Assembly: GCF_043195135.1 (NCBI RefSeq)
Contig: NZ_JBAFWP010000011.1
Source: NCEH01 sp043195135
GTDB lineage: Bacteria > Pseudomonadota > Alphaproteobacteria > Rhizobiales > Xanthobacteraceae
DNA: 64,000 nucleotides
Strand: one strand, 5' to 3'
Made by a program: the position numbers and the translations under genes. The notes beneath the pieces were generated by a model. The model saw only the letters and a list, made by a program, of their open reading frames with translations. It was not told where the DNA came from and did not search any database. Shown one piece after another: positions 19,344-29,461 of this stretch; the first letter of the stretch is position 1, and every line of letters starts with the position of its first letter.

Positions 19344-19372
19344 AAAGGCCCGGGAGATGCTCCCGGGCCTTT
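19344..19372. terminator. Bidirectional terminator between sleB-like gene and maeB
   Basis: Perfect 13-bp stem AAAGGCCCGGGAG / CTCCCGGGCCTTT with a 3-nt loop, flanked by A-run on the left and T-rich sequence on the right. It can end both the plus-strand hydrolase transcript and the minus-strand maeB transcript. Confidence 0.92.
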
Positions 19373-19399
19373 TCATTTCCAATCGAAGAGACGCAAAGC

Positions 19400-21682
19400 T
19401 CATAGCGCGCCCTGGGCTTCAACCACGGCGACCGCAGTCATGTTGACGATGCCGCGCGCCGTCACCGACGGGCCAAGAATATGCGCCGGCTTGGCGGTGC
19501 CCATCAGGATCGGCCCCACGGGCAGCGCATCGCCCAGCACCTTGATCATGTTGTAGGCGATGTCGGCGGCGTCGAGATCGGGCATCACCAGCACATTGGC
19601 GGCGCCCGACAGGCGCGAACCCGGGAACACGTGCTCGCGCACATCCTCCAGCAGCGCCGCATCGGCCTGCATCTCGCCGTCCACTTCCAGCGAGGGGTCC
19701 CGTTGCAGGATCAGTTCGAGCGCACCGCGCACGCGCTTGGCGCATGAGGTTTCGTGCGAACCGAAATTGGAGTGGGACAGCAGCGCGATGCGCGGCTCAA
19801 GGCCGAAGCGCCGCACGTGGGCGGCCGCGAGGATGGTCATCTCCGCGAGATCGGCGGCCGTGGGCTCGTTCTGGATCTGCGTGTCGCAGATGAAGAAATT
19901 GCCCTTGGGCGTGATCAGCAGCGAGAGCGCGGCCAGTTCGTGCACGCCCGGCGCGAGGCCGATGATATCCCGCACATGGCGCAGCCGGCGATTGAAGCGG
20001 CCCTCGATGCCGCAGAGCATGGCATCCGCCTCGCCCCGCTGCACGGCGAGGGCGGCGATCACCGTATTGTCGGTCCGCACCAGGGTGCGGGCGGCATCGG
20101 GGGTCACGCCCTTGCGGCCGGCGATCTCCACATAGGTGCGCACATAGTCGCGATAGCGCGGATCATCCTCGGGATTGATCAGGTCGAAATCGGTGCCCGG
20201 GCGGATCGACAGGCCGAAGCGCTGCAGGCGGGTTTCGAGCACGCTCGGGCGCGCCACCAGGATCGGCCGGGCGATGCCTTCTTCCACCACCGCCTGGGCG
20301 GCGCGCAGCACGCGTTCGTCCTCGCCCTCGGCATAGATCACGCGCTTCTTGTCCAGCTTCGCGCGGGTGAACAGCGGGCGCATGATGAAGCCGGAGCGGA
20401 ACACGAACTGGTCCAGCTTGTCGGCATAGACTTCGAAATCCGTGATCGGCCGGGTGGCGATGCCGGTTTCCATGGCCGCGCGCGCCACCGCCGGCGCGAT
20501 GCGCAGGATGAGGCGGGGATCGAACGGCGAGGGAATGATCGAATCCGCCCCGAAGGACCGGGTCTCGCCGCCATAGGCGCGGGCGACCACGTCGGACGGG
20601 GTTTCGCGGGCAAGCGCCGCGATGGCTTCCACCGCCGCCATCTTCATTTCGGCGTTGATGTCGGTGGCGCCGACGTCGAGCGCGCCGCGGAAGATATAGG
20701 GGAAGCACAGGACGTTGTTGACCTGGTTCGGAAAGTCCGACCGGCCGGTGCAGATCATGGCATCGGGGCGCGCGGCGCGGGCTTCTTCCGGCATGATTTC
20801 CGGGTTCGGATTGGCGAGCGCGAGGATCAGCGGGCGATCCGCCATGCGCTTGACCATGTCCTGGGTCAGCACGCCGCCGGCGGAGAGGCCGAGGAAAATG
20901 TGCGCGCCGTCGATGACCTCGCCCAGCGAGCGAGCCTCGGTTTTCTGCGCATAGACCGCCTTATAGGGATCCATGAGGGTCTCGCGGCCTTCATAGACCA
21001 CGCCCTCGATGTCGCAGACCCAGATGTTCTCGCGCTTGGCACCGAGCGTCACCAGCAGGTTGAGGCAGGCGATGGCCGCCGCGCCCGCACCCGAAGTGAC
21101 GATCTTGAGATCCTCGATCTTCCGGTTGCCGATTTCCAAGGCATTGCGCACCGCCGCGCCGACGATGATGGCGGTGCCATGCTGGTCGTCATGGAAGACC
21201 GGGATCTTCATGCGCTCGCGCAGGCGCTTTTCCACCTCGAAGCATTCCGGCGCCTTGATGTCCTCAAGGTTGATGCCGCCGAAGGTCGGCTCCAGGGCCG
21301 CCACGGTCTCGACGATATGGTCCACCTCGCTCGCGGCGATTTCGATGTCGAACACATCGATGCCGGCGAACTTCTTGAACAGAACCGCCTTGCCTTCCAT
21401 CACCGGCTTGGACGCCAGCGGGCCGATATTGCCGAGGCCGAGCACGGCGGTGCCGTTCGACACCACGCCCACCAGATTCTGGCGAATGGTCAGCTCGGCC
21501 GCCTGGAGCGGATCGGCCTTGATGGCCATGCAGGCGGCAGCAACGCCCGGCGAATAGGCGAGCGCGAGATCGCGCTGGTTGCCCAGGGGCTTGGTGGCCT
21601 GAATTTCGAGTTTTCCGGGCCGGGGCAGGCGATGATAAATGAGAGCCCCCGAGCGCAGATCATCTGAGATGTTAGACGCCAT
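19400..21682 (-). CDS. maeB: NADP-dependent malic enzyme with phosphotransacetylase-like domain
   Basis: Oxidative decarboxylation of malate to pyruvate with NADP reduction. The 760-residue length is that of the large MaeB/Tme type: an N-terminal malic enzyme (about 1-430) with SPGVAAACMAI, the HDDQHGTAIIVGAAV block and a dinucleotide-binding GAGAAAIACL, and a C-terminal phosphotransacetylase-like domain (about 435-760; NFFICDTQIQNEPTA, LSHSNFGSHE, PILMGTAKPAHILGPS) that is generally regulatory rather than catalytic. The start ATG is preceded by GGGAAGGGA. It shares a bidirectional terminator with the converging hydrolase gene. Confidence 0.95.
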   Translation of the reverse strand: MASNISDDLRSGALIYHRLPRPGKLEIQATKPLGNQRDLALAYSPGVAAACMAIKADPLQAAELTIRQNLVGVVSNGTAVLGLGNIGPLASKPVMEGKAVLFKKFAGIDVFDIEIAASEVDHIVETVAALEPTFGGINLEDIKAPECFEVEKRLRERMKIPVFHDDQHGTAIIVGAAVRNALEIGNRKIEDLKIVTSGAGAAAIACLNLLVTLGAKRENIWVCDIEGVVYEGRETLMDPYKAVYAQKTEARSLGEVIDGAHIFLGLSAGGVLTQDMVKRMADRPLILALANPNPEIMPEEARAARPDAMICTGRSDFPNQVNNVLCFPYIFRGALDVGATDINAEMKMAAVEAIAALARETPSDVVARAYGGETRSFGADSIIPSPFDPRLILRIAPAVARAAMETGIATRPITDFEVYADKLDQFVFRSGFIMRPLFTRAKLDKKRVIYAEGEDERVLRAAQAVVEEGIARPILVARPSVLETRLQRFGLSIRPGTDFDLINPEDDPRYRDYVRTYVEIAGRKGVTPDAARTLVRTDNTVIAALAVQRGEADAMLCGIEGRFNRRLRHVRDIIGLAPGVHELAALSLLITPKGNFFICDTQIQNEPTAADLAEMTILAAAHVRRFGLEPRIALLSHSNFGSHETSCAKRVRGALELILQRDPSLEVDGEMQADAALLEDVREHVFPGSRLSGAANVLVMPDLDAADIAYNMIKVLGDALPVGPILMGTAKPAHILGPSVTARGIVNMTAVAVVEAQGAL

Positions 21683-21839
21683 TCCCTTCCCGACCCTTCT
21701 TAAACATCGCTTGTTTCGAAACCGGCGGCACGGTAGCCCTCGGCAGCAGGGATGTCACGGGTAAGCGCTACGTTTTTCGGCAGCGCACGAAGTCGCCGCG
21801 CCCATCTGGCCGCAACCGCAGACTGAAAAAGGTGCACCC

Positions 21840-23846
21840 ATGAAAAAGGCCCTCTTCGCCGCCCTGGCGCTGGTCGTTCTCGGGATTGGCGGCTATTTCG
21901 GCCTCAGCTTCTGGAGCGGGGTAAAGGCACGCGGGGAAGTTGAGAAGATTTTCGCGGGCCTGCGCCAATCCAGCATGCAGGCGAGCCATGGCGAGGTCAC
22001 GTTCGACCTGCCGCGCCGCGCCTTGAGCGTCGCCGACATCACCATCACCGTCGCGGACGGCAACAGCACCGTCAGAATCGCGCGCCTCACCGCCGACGGC
22101 ATCACCCCGCCCTCCGGCGGCCGCTTCACCGCCGATTCGGTGATGCTGCACGGGGTGGAGGTGCGCACCCGCATCGTCGACGGCGAGACCACTTATGAGA
22201 CCCCGCTCGTGGAAATCGCCGGCTATTCCGGCCCGGCGGCGTTCGTCCTGCCGCCGGTCGCCGCCACCAGCGCGGCGACGCTGCGCGCCACGCTCCAGCA
22301 TTTCGCCGCCATGCACGCCGACCGCATCCGCCTGCCGCACGCCACGGCACGGGTGCGGCTCTCTGCCGTGGCCGCAACCCCGCAGACGCCCGGTGCCGAC
22401 GCGCAGAGCGTCGATGTGGATTACGGCGCCTTCCTCGCGGAGGGCATCGACCAGGGCCGGATTGCCCATGCCCACCTCGACCGCATTGGCATACGCGCGC
22501 AGATCGGACTCAAGGACTCCGCCCAGGGCATCGTCGGGACCCTGGAGGAGGTGGAGGCCACCGCCATCGACACCGCGCCGCTGCTCGCCCTGACCCAACC
22601 CCCGGGCCAGGCGGCGGGCGCCGGCTACATGCCGCTCTACGGCCGCGTTTCCGCGGGCAGCTATTCACTGACCCAGGACGGCGGCGCGACCGTGATGGTG
22701 AGCGACCTCCTCGCGGAAGGGATCGCCCTCGACCCTGCCCTGCTGAACCTTGCGCGGCTCGACGCGCTCAACGCCCTGACTCAGCCCGGCCATACCCTCT
22801 CGACGGAGGATTCGGCGCGGCTGATCTCGCTGACCTCCGACATTCTCAAGGGGGTCAGCTTCACCACCATTTCCATGAGCAATGCGTCCCTCTCCGAAGC
22901 CACCGGCAAGGTGGAGATCGGCAATTTCGCCATGACCGGCTACGCCGCCGGCAAGCTCAAGCGCATGCAGCTCGATGGGCTCGTCGAGCACGGCGCCGAT
23001 GCCTCCGTCGTCACCCTCGGCAACGCGGCGGTGAACGGGCTTTCGCTCGCGGCCATCATGGATCTGGCGGCGAAGGCGGTGCGCGAGGGCGCCGATCCCT
23101 CGGTGGAATCCCTGCTGGCGCTGTTCCACGTCCTCGACGGGTTTGAGTTTGCGGATCTCACGGTGCCGGAACCGGAACTCGGCGGCACCGTCTCCGTCGG
23201 ACAATTCGCCGTGTCCTGGGACCAGTTCATCGGCGCCGTCCCCACCCGTTTCAAGCTGCGGGCGCGGGAAATCACCGGGCCGATCTCGGAAGCCGATGGC
23301 GCCCCGTTCAATCTGCTGGTCGCGGCCGGGATGACCACCGCCACGCTCGGCTTCAAGCTCGATGCGGCCTACGACCAGGGCGCGCAGGCGATCGTGATCG
23401 GCCCTGCGAGCGCGCAGGTGGACGACGCGTTCAGCGTCTCGCTGGACGCCCGCCTCACCCAGATCCCGCCGGCTGCTTTCGAGAATGCGGACGCGGCGCT
23501 CGGCGCCATCGACCAGGCGGGGCTCGGGCCCGTGAAGCTCGTGCTCGTCAATCTCGGGGCGGCCGAGCTGGCGTTGCGCGCCTATGTCGATCTGACCAAC
23601 GGCGATATCGAGCAGATGCGCGCCGCGCTGATCGCCGCCGTGGAGGAGCAGGCGCGCGCCGCCAGCGCCGATTTTCCCAACGCCGAGCGCATCGGTGCGG
23701 CGCTGGTGCAATTCCTCAAGACGCCGAAAACCCTCACCCTCACGCTGACGCCCACGGGCGACGTGAAGCTGGCGGACCTCGCCCAGGCCGACGATCCCCT
23801 CGCCCTTGCGCGCCAGCTCTCGCTGGACCTCGTCGCCGGCCCCTGA
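21840..23846 (+). CDS. Membrane-anchored or secreted protein of unknown function
   Basis: A 668-residue protein I do not recognise. It begins with a lysine pair and a hydrophobic segment (about residues 3-22), so it is an inner-membrane anchor or uncleaved signal with the rest in the periplasm. The body is rich in short alternating hydrophobic strands (for example VSVGQFAVSWDQF and KLVLVNLGAAELALRAYVDL), with no cysteine pattern or catalytic motif that I can see; the character resembles periplasmic beta-rich proteins such as AsmA/DUF2125-like bridges, but that is only an impression. It stands alone, divergent from maeB and followed by a 10-bp hairpin. Confidence 0.8.
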   Translation: MKKALFAALALVVLGIGGYFGLSFWSGVKARGEVEKIFAGLRQSSMQASHGEVTFDLPRRALSVADITITVADGNSTVRIARLTADGITPPSGGRFTADSVMLHGVEVRTRIVDGETTYETPLVEIAGYSGPAAFVLPPVAATSAATLRATLQHFAAMHADRIRLPHATARVRLSAVAATPQTPGADAQSVDVDYGAFLAEGIDQGRIAHAHLDRIGIRAQIGLKDSAQGIVGTLEEVEATAIDTAPLLALTQPPGQAAGAGYMPLYGRVSAGSYSLTQDGGATVMVSDLLAEGIALDPALLNLARLDALNALTQPGHTLSTEDSARLISLTSDILKGVSFTTISMSNASLSEATGKVEIGNFAMTGYAAGKLKRMQLDGLVEHGADASVVTLGNAAVNGLSLAAIMDLAAKAVREGADPSVESLLALFHVLDGFEFADLTVPEPELGGTVSVGQFAVSWDQFIGAVPTRFKLRAREITGPISEADGAPFNLLVAAGMTTATLGFKLDAAYDQGAQAIVIGPASAQVDDAFSVSLDARLTQIPPAAFENADAALGAIDQAGLGPVKLVLVNLGAAELALRAYVDLTNGDIEQMRAALIAAVEEQARAASADFPNAERIGAALVQFLKTPKTLTLTLTPTGDVKLADLAQADDPLALARQLSLDLVAGP

Positions 23847-23850
23847 AACA

Positions 23851-23878
23851 CGAACGCCCTTCGCAGGGAGGGCGTTCG
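23851..23878 (+). terminator. Terminator-like hairpin after the 668-residue protein gene
   Basis: Perfect 10-bp stem CGAACGCCCT / AGGGCGTTCG with an 8-nt loop directly after the stop codon, followed by the moderately T-rich CTTTGCTT. It lies between convergent genes and may also help end aspS. Confidence 0.7.
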
Positions 23879-23905
23879 CTTTGCTTCGAGACCGTCCGGC
23901 CGCGC

Positions 23906-25690
23906 CTATTTCTGCGGCAGGTTGAGGCGGATGTGCAATTCCTTGAGCTGCTTGGGCGTCACCTCGGCGGGCGAGCCCATCAGCAGGTCCTCGGCGCGCT
24001 GGTTCATGGGGAACAGCGAAATCTCGCGCAGGTTCGAGGCGCCGCACAAAAGCATCACGATGCGGTCGATGCCCGCCGCCATGCCGCCATGGGGCGGCGC
24101 GCCATATTGGAACGCGCGATACATGCCGCCGAACCGCTCCACCACCGTCGCCTCGTCATAGCCGGCGATCTCGAACGCCTTCAGCATCGCCTCGGGGCGA
24201 TGGTTGCGGATGCCGCCGGAGGCGATCTCATAACCGTTGCAGGCGATGTCGTACTGGAACGCCTTGATGGTCAGCGGATCCTGGCCCTGGAGCGCCTCGA
24301 GGCCGCCCTGGGGCATGGAGAAGGGATTGTGGGAGAAGTCGATCTTCTTCTCCTCGTCGGACCATTCGTAGAATGGGAAATCGACGATCCAGGCCAGCTC
24401 GAACCGCTCGGTATCCACGAGGTTCAGTTCCTCGCCCACCTTGGTGCGGGCAAGGCCTGCGAACTTGTAGAATTTCGACGGGTCGCCGGCGACGAAGAAG
24501 GCGGCGTCGCCCGCCTGAAGGCCGAGCGCCGCGCGGATCGCCTCGGTGCGCTCGGGACCGATATTGTTGGCGAGCGGGCCGGCGCCCTCGCCGCCTTCCC
24601 GCCACATGATATAGCCGAGGCCCGGCTGGCCCTCGCCCTGGGCCCAGCTATTCATGCGGTCGCAGAAGGCGCGGCTACCGCCGGTGGGACCGGGGATCGC
24701 CCACACCTGGTTCTTCGGGTCTTCGAGCATGCGCGCGAACACCTTGAAGTTCGAGCCACGGAAATGCTCGGAGACATCCTGCATCACCAGCGGATTGCGC
24801 AGGTCCGGCTTGTCGGTGCCGTATTTGCGCAGGGATTCCGCATAGGGAATGCGCGGCCAGTTCTGCGTGACCGGCTTGCCCTTGGCGAATTCCTCGAACA
24901 CGCTCGTGATCACCGGCTCCATGGCCGCGAACACGTCTTCCTGCTCGATGAAGCTCATTTCCAGGTCGAGCTGATAGAACTCGCCCGGCAGGCGGTCGGC
25001 GCGCGGGTCCTCGTCGCGGAAGCAGGGCGCGATCTGGAAATAGCGGTCGAAGCCGCTCATCATGATCAGCTGCTTGTACTGCTGCGGCGCCTGGGGCAGC
25101 GCGTAGAACTTGCCGGGGTGGATGCGCGAGGGCACCAGGAAGTCGCGCGCGCCCTCCGGCGAGGAGGCGGTCAGGATCGGCGTCTGGAATTCAAAGAAGC
25201 CGGACTGCTTCATCCGCTGCCGCAAACCATCGATGACGCGGCCGCGCAACATAATATTATTGTGAAGTTTTTCGCGCCGCAAATCGAGGAAGCGATACTT
25301 TAGTCGAATGTCTTCGGGATAATCCTGGTCGCCGAAAACGGGCAGCGGCAATTCCGCGGCGGCGCCGAGCACTTCGAGCGCGACTGCGTAGACTTCCACC
25401 TTGCCGGTGGGCAGGTCGGCATTCTCGGTGCCCTCGGGGCGCAGGCGGACCTTGCCGTCGATGCGCACGACCCATTCCGCACGCACCTTTTCCGCCGCCT
25501 GGAAGGCCGGGCTGTCGGGATCGATCACCACCTGGGTCAGGCCGTAATGGTCTCGCAGATCAATGAAAAGTACGCCGCCATGGTCGCGGATGCGGTGGCA
25601 CCAGCCGGAAAGCCGGACGCTTTCGCCCACCAGGGCGTCGGTGAGCGCACCGCAGGTGTGCGTGCGGTAGCGATGCATGGCGGGGGACAT
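23906..25690 (-). CDS. aspS: Aspartyl-tRNA synthetase (probably non-discriminating)
   Basis: Class II aminoacyl-tRNA synthetase charging tRNA-Asp (and, in bacteria lacking AsnRS, often tRNA-Asn). It has an OB-fold anticodon-binding domain (HRYRTHTCGAL, WCHRIRDHGG), motif 1 around FEFQTPILTASSPEGARDF, motif 2 with FRDEDPRADR and motif 3 in GGMAAGIDRIVML, plus the bacterial GAD insert. The frame is open to 25867; I chose ATG 25690 because AAAGG lies about 9 nt upstream, giving 594 residues. The ATG at 25678 starts directly at MHRYRTH and is the likely alternative. Confidence 0.96.
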   Translation of the reverse strand: MSPAMHRYRTHTCGALTDALVGESVRLSGWCHRIRDHGGVLFIDLRDHYGLTQVVIDPDSPAFQAAEKVRAEWVVRIDGKVRLRPEGTENADLPTGKVEVYAVALEVLGAAAELPLPVFGDQDYPEDIRLKYRFLDLRREKLHNNIMLRGRVIDGLRQRMKQSGFFEFQTPILTASSPEGARDFLVPSRIHPGKFYALPQAPQQYKQLIMMSGFDRYFQIAPCFRDEDPRADRLPGEFYQLDLEMSFIEQEDVFAAMEPVITSVFEEFAKGKPVTQNWPRIPYAESLRKYGTDKPDLRNPLVMQDVSEHFRGSNFKVFARMLEDPKNQVWAIPGPTGGSRAFCDRMNSWAQGEGQPGLGYIMWREGGEGAGPLANNIGPERTEAIRAALGLQAGDAAFFVAGDPSKFYKFAGLARTKVGEELNLVDTERFELAWIVDFPFYEWSDEEKKIDFSHNPFSMPQGGLEALQGQDPLTIKAFQYDIACNGYEIASGGIRNHRPEAMLKAFEIAGYDEATVVERFGGMYRAFQYGAPPHGGMAAGIDRIVMLLCGASNLREISLFPMNQRAEDLLMGSPAEVTPKQLKELHIRLNLPQK

Positions 25691-25912
25691 GACGAGCGGC
25701 CTTTCGGACAACCTTGGGACAAACGCGCTGCCGCAAAGGACGGGCGAAGCGGGCCGCCGGAAGGTGCATGGGCGCCCCTGCTTGTCAAGGCCGCGCCAGA
25801 ATCCCCCGGGGTCCCGGCGGGATTTGCTGCTGCGCACAATATGCGGCCCCTGTCGGCGCCCTATCAACGCGTATAACGTGAAATGTGGCGTGCAATGCGT
25901 CGCGATTGAGAC

Positions 25913-28237
25913 ATGATGGAAGCAACCGTCAGTTTACCGGATGTAGCGAACCCGAAGGGCACGACGGAACGCGTGCGTTCGTGGGATGCCGCACGTTGGG
26001 CGGTGGGATTGGGCGGTGCGTTTATCGTCAGCGTTCTCGCCGCGACCATCGTGCTGTCTATCTATCTGCGGGATCGCGCCCTCGGTGATCGCCATCGCGA
26101 GCTGGAGAACCTCGCCCTTACGCTGGCGGAGCAGACGGACCGCGCCTTTCAGGGCGCCGAGCAGATCCAGCGCAGCCTGGTGGAGCGGCTGAACGTGCTC
26201 GGGGCGATCGACCCGGACAGTCTCGTGGGCGCGGCCTCGACCTATGAGATGCACGAGATCATCAAGCAGCGCATCAATGGCTTGCCGCAGATCGACGCCA
26301 TCACCATCATCGGCACCAAGGGCAAGCTGCTGAATTTCTCGCGCTACTGGCCCATCCCCGATGTGAATGTGGCGGATCGCGACTATTTCAGCGCCCTCAC
26401 GACGGGGCTTTCCAGCACCCAGTTCGTCAGCGCGCCGGTGCTCAACCGGGGCACCGGAACCCCGACCATCTATCTCGCCCACCGCTTCTCCGCGCCGGAC
26501 GGCAGCTTTCTCGGCCTGGTGCTCGCCGCCATGCGGCGCAGCTATTTCGAGAAGTTTTACGGAGGCATCGATCTCGGGTCCGGCGGCTTCATCGCGCTGT
26601 GCCGGCAGGACGGCATGGTGCTCGCCAGCTATCCGCCCGTGGCCGACAACATCGACCAGACCGCGCAGCGCGCGCTGATGCGCCATCTGATCGCCACGGA
26701 GAACGCGTCGGGTTCGCAAGAACGGCTGGTCCCGCCGGGCCTGGTCGACCGGCAGGAACGGCTGACGGCGTTCCAGAGCTTGGCCCATTTCCCGCTGTCC
26801 ATCATGGTCAGCGACACGTCCGATGACGTGGCCCGCTCGGTGCGGGCGCAGATCCTGCCGATCCTCGTGGCCTCGGGGTTGATCTGCCTCGCCATCACGG
26901 TGGCCGTCATCACAGCCGTGCGCCATCTGCGGGCGCAGCAGGAATTCGCCCAGAACGCCTATCGCACCGCGCGCCAGGACGAACTGACCGCCCTGCCGAA
27001 CCGCCTGCGTTTCCTGGAGCAGCTCGACACGCTGCTGGGCGAGGACACGGACACGCACGGCTTTGCCCTGCTGTTTCTCGATCTCGACTATTTCAAATCC
27101 GTGAACGACACGCTGGGCCATGCCATTGGCGATGATCTGCTATGCGCGGTCGCGCGGCGGATCGAAGACTATCTCGCCCCCGGCGACATGCTGGCGCGCA
27201 TCGGCGGGGACGAATTCGGCATCCTCCAGCGGGGCGGCGGCGCCGTGGAGGCGCGGATCCTCGCCGAGCAGGTCATCGCCGCCATCCGCGAGCCGTTCAC
27301 CTTGAACCACCATCGGGTCATCGCCGGCGGCAGCATCGGCATCGCGCTGGCGCCTCTGGATGCGCGCCTGGGCGTGGAACTGCTGAAAAACGCGGATCTC
27401 GCGCTCTACCGCGCCAAGAACGACGGCCGCGGCCTCTGCCGCCTGTTCGAGCGGGAGATGGAACATGCCGCCGTCGCCCGCCGCACGCTCCAGCTGGATC
27501 TGGACGAGGCGTGGCGCGAGCAGCAGTTCTTCCTGTGCTACCAGCCCATCTTCGCCTGCCAGAGCGGAGCCCTCGCCGGGTTCGAGGCGCTGCTGCGCTG
27601 GCGGCATCCGAGCCGCGGCATCGTCGCGCCGGCCACCTTCATTCCCGCCGCCGAGGACACCGGCCTCATCGTGCCCATCGGCGCTTGGGTGCTCGAACAG
27701 GCCTGCCTCGCCGCCGCCACCTGGCCGGCGCCGCTGACCATCTCGGTCAATCTCTCGCCCATCCAGTTCCGCACCGGGGAGGTCGAGGCGCAGGTGAACG
27801 GCGCCCTGCGGCGCTCGGGCCTCTCCCCCCGCCGGCTGGAACTGGAGCTCACGGAAACCACGCTGCTCCAGGAAGGCGCCAGCGTGCGCGAGATTCTCCA
27901 GAACTTCCGCAGCCGCGGCATCCTGATCGCCATCGACGATTTCGGCACCGGCTATTCCTCGCTCGGCTATCTGCGCACGCTGCCCATCGACCGAATCAAA
28001 ATCGACCGCACCTTCGTCAACGGATTGGGGCAGGACACCCATTCCCTCCCCATTATTCGCGCCATGCAGGGTCTGGCGGACGCGATCTCCGTCTCCACCA
28101 CCGTCGAGGGCGTGGAGCGGGCGGAGCAGCTGGAAATCCTGCGGGCAGAACGCTGCACCTATGTTCAGGGCTATTTTCTCGGGCATCCGGGCACGGCGGA
28201 AGATGCCCTGCGCATGGCAAAAGAGGCAAAGGTTTGA
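25913..28237 (+). CDS. Sensor diguanylate cyclase/phosphodiesterase (GGDEF-EAL)
   Basis: A 774-residue membrane protein controlling cyclic di-GMP. Order: transmembrane span about 31-53, periplasmic sensor region to about 318 (double-Cache-like; RYWPIPDVNVADRDYF and FVSAPVLNRGTG), second span about 322-342, GGDEF domain with intact GGDEF at 431-435, and EAL domain with E558-A-L, ELTETTLL, DDFGTGYSSLGYL, KIDRTFVNGL and TVEGVE. The inhibitory I-site lacks its arginine: residues 422-425 read APGD rather than RxxD. Both catalytic halves look competent, so direction of activity cannot be predicted. A second ATG is 3 nt downstream. Divergent from aspS. Confidence 0.93.
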   Translation: MMEATVSLPDVANPKGTTERVRSWDAARWAVGLGGAFIVSVLAATIVLSIYLRDRALGDRHRELENLALTLAEQTDRAFQGAEQIQRSLVERLNVLGAIDPDSLVGAASTYEMHEIIKQRINGLPQIDAITIIGTKGKLLNFSRYWPIPDVNVADRDYFSALTTGLSSTQFVSAPVLNRGTGTPTIYLAHRFSAPDGSFLGLVLAAMRRSYFEKFYGGIDLGSGGFIALCRQDGMVLASYPPVADNIDQTAQRALMRHLIATENASGSQERLVPPGLVDRQERLTAFQSLAHFPLSIMVSDTSDDVARSVRAQILPILVASGLICLAITVAVITAVRHLRAQQEFAQNAYRTARQDELTALPNRLRFLEQLDTLLGEDTDTHGFALLFLDLDYFKSVNDTLGHAIGDDLLCAVARRIEDYLAPGDMLARIGGDEFGILQRGGGAVEARILAEQVIAAIREPFTLNHHRVIAGGSIGIALAPLDARLGVELLKNADLALYRAKNDGRGLCRLFEREMEHAAVARRTLQLDLDEAWREQQFFLCYQPIFACQSGALAGFEALLRWRHPSRGIVAPATFIPAAEDTGLIVPIGAWVLEQACLAAATWPAPLTISVNLSPIQFRTGEVEAQVNGALRRSGLSPRRLELELTETTLLQEGASVREILQNFRSRGILIAIDDFGTGYSSLGYLRTLPIDRIKIDRTFVNGLGQDTHSLPIIRAMQGLADAISVSTTVEGVERAEQLEILRAERCTYVQGYFLGHPGTAEDALRMAKEAKV

Positions 28238-28294
28238 CCTCGATGCGCCTGAGGGTCTTTCGCCGCCCACATGCCTTCCGTTATGGTTTGTCAC

Positions 28295-29461
28295 ATGGAT
28301 CCGATCACCTCAACCGAGGCGCTCGCAGCGGCCTGTGAGCGCCTGGCCCGCCACGATTTCGTCACCGTCGACACAGAGTTTCTGCGCGAGACGACGTTCT
28401 GGCCGAAATTGTGCGTCATCCAGGCTGCCACGCCGGACGAGGCCATCATCATCGACGCCCTCGCCGATGGCATCGACCTGTCGCCCTTCTTCGCGCTGAT
28501 GGCGAACGAGCGGGTGATGAAGGTATTTCACGCCGGGCGCCAGGATATCGAAATCGTCTGGCACCTGGCCGGCATCATTCCCCACCCGGTGTTCGATACC
28601 CAGGTGGCGGCCATGGTGCTCGGCTATGGCGACAGCATTTCCTACGACCAGCTGGTGCAGCGGCTGTGCGGCCACGCCATCGACAAATCCTCGCGCTTCA
28701 CGGACTGGTCGCGCCGCCCCCTCAGCCAGGCGCAATTGGTTTATGCCATCGCCGATGTGACCCATCTGCGCGACATCTATATCAAGCTGTTGCAAGACCT
28801 CCAGGCGCGCGGGCGCAGCGAATGGGTGGGCGAGGAGATGAAGGTGCTCACCTCGCCGGCGACCTATCGCCAGGAGCCGGAGAATGCCTGGGAACGTTTG
28901 AAGTCCCGCGTGCGCAAGCCGCGCGAACTGGCGGTTCTGGTGGAACTGGCGGCATGGCGCGAGCGCGAGGCGCAGGCCCGCGACCAGCCGCGCGGCCGCA
29001 TCATCAAGGACGACGTGATCGGCGAGATCGCCCTCCAGCAGCCGCAGACGCCCGAGAAACTGGCCGAGCTGCGCTCCCTGCCAAAGGGGTTCGAGCGCTC
29101 GCGCTATGGGGAGGCCGTCCTGGAGGCCGTGCGCAAGGGGCTTGCCCGCGATCCGAAGACGCTGCCGCGCATCGAGCGCGACAAGCCCTTGCCCAACGGC
29201 GCATCGGCAACGGTGGAACTGCTGAAAGTGCTGCTGCGCATGACCGCCGAGCAGCACGCGGTGGCCGCCAAGGTGATCGCCACCACGGACGATCTGGAGC
29301 GCATCGCGGTGAGTGACGAGGCCGATGTCCCCGCCATGACCGGATGGCGGCGCGAATTGTTCGGCAATCGCGCCCTGGCCCTGAAAGCCGGGCGGCTGGC
29401 CCTGGCGGTGGATCGCGGCCGCGTGGTGGCTGTCGAGCGCGCCGCCGTCGAAGCGGACTGA
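28295..29461 (+). CDS. rnd: Ribonuclease D
   Basis: 3'-5' exoribonuclease in tRNA maturation. The DEDD catalytic set is visible: VDTEFLRE near residue 26, the KVFHAGRQDIE block, and the YAIADVTHLRDIY motif; an HRDC-like C-terminal helical region follows with VLVELAAWREREAQ and PRGRIIKDD. The frame is open to 28271 and 28283, but MDPITSTEALAAAC at 28295 matches the usual start and gives 388 residues. It follows the GGDEF-EAL gene by less than 60 nt and may be cotranscribed. Confidence 0.93.
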   Translation: MDPITSTEALAAACERLARHDFVTVDTEFLRETTFWPKLCVIQAATPDEAIIIDALADGIDLSPFFALMANERVMKVFHAGRQDIEIVWHLAGIIPHPVFDTQVAAMVLGYGDSISYDQLVQRLCGHAIDKSSRFTDWSRRPLSQAQLVYAIADVTHLRDIYIKLLQDLQARGRSEWVGEEMKVLTSPATYRQEPENAWERLKSRVRKPRELAVLVELAAWREREAQARDQPRGRIIKDDVIGEIALQQPQTPEKLAELRSLPKGFERSRYGEAVLEAVRKGLARDPKTLPRIERDKPLPNGASATVELLKVLLRMTAEQHAVAAKVIATTDDLERIAVSDEADVPAMTGWRRELFGNRALALKAGRLALAVDRGRVVAVERAAVEAD

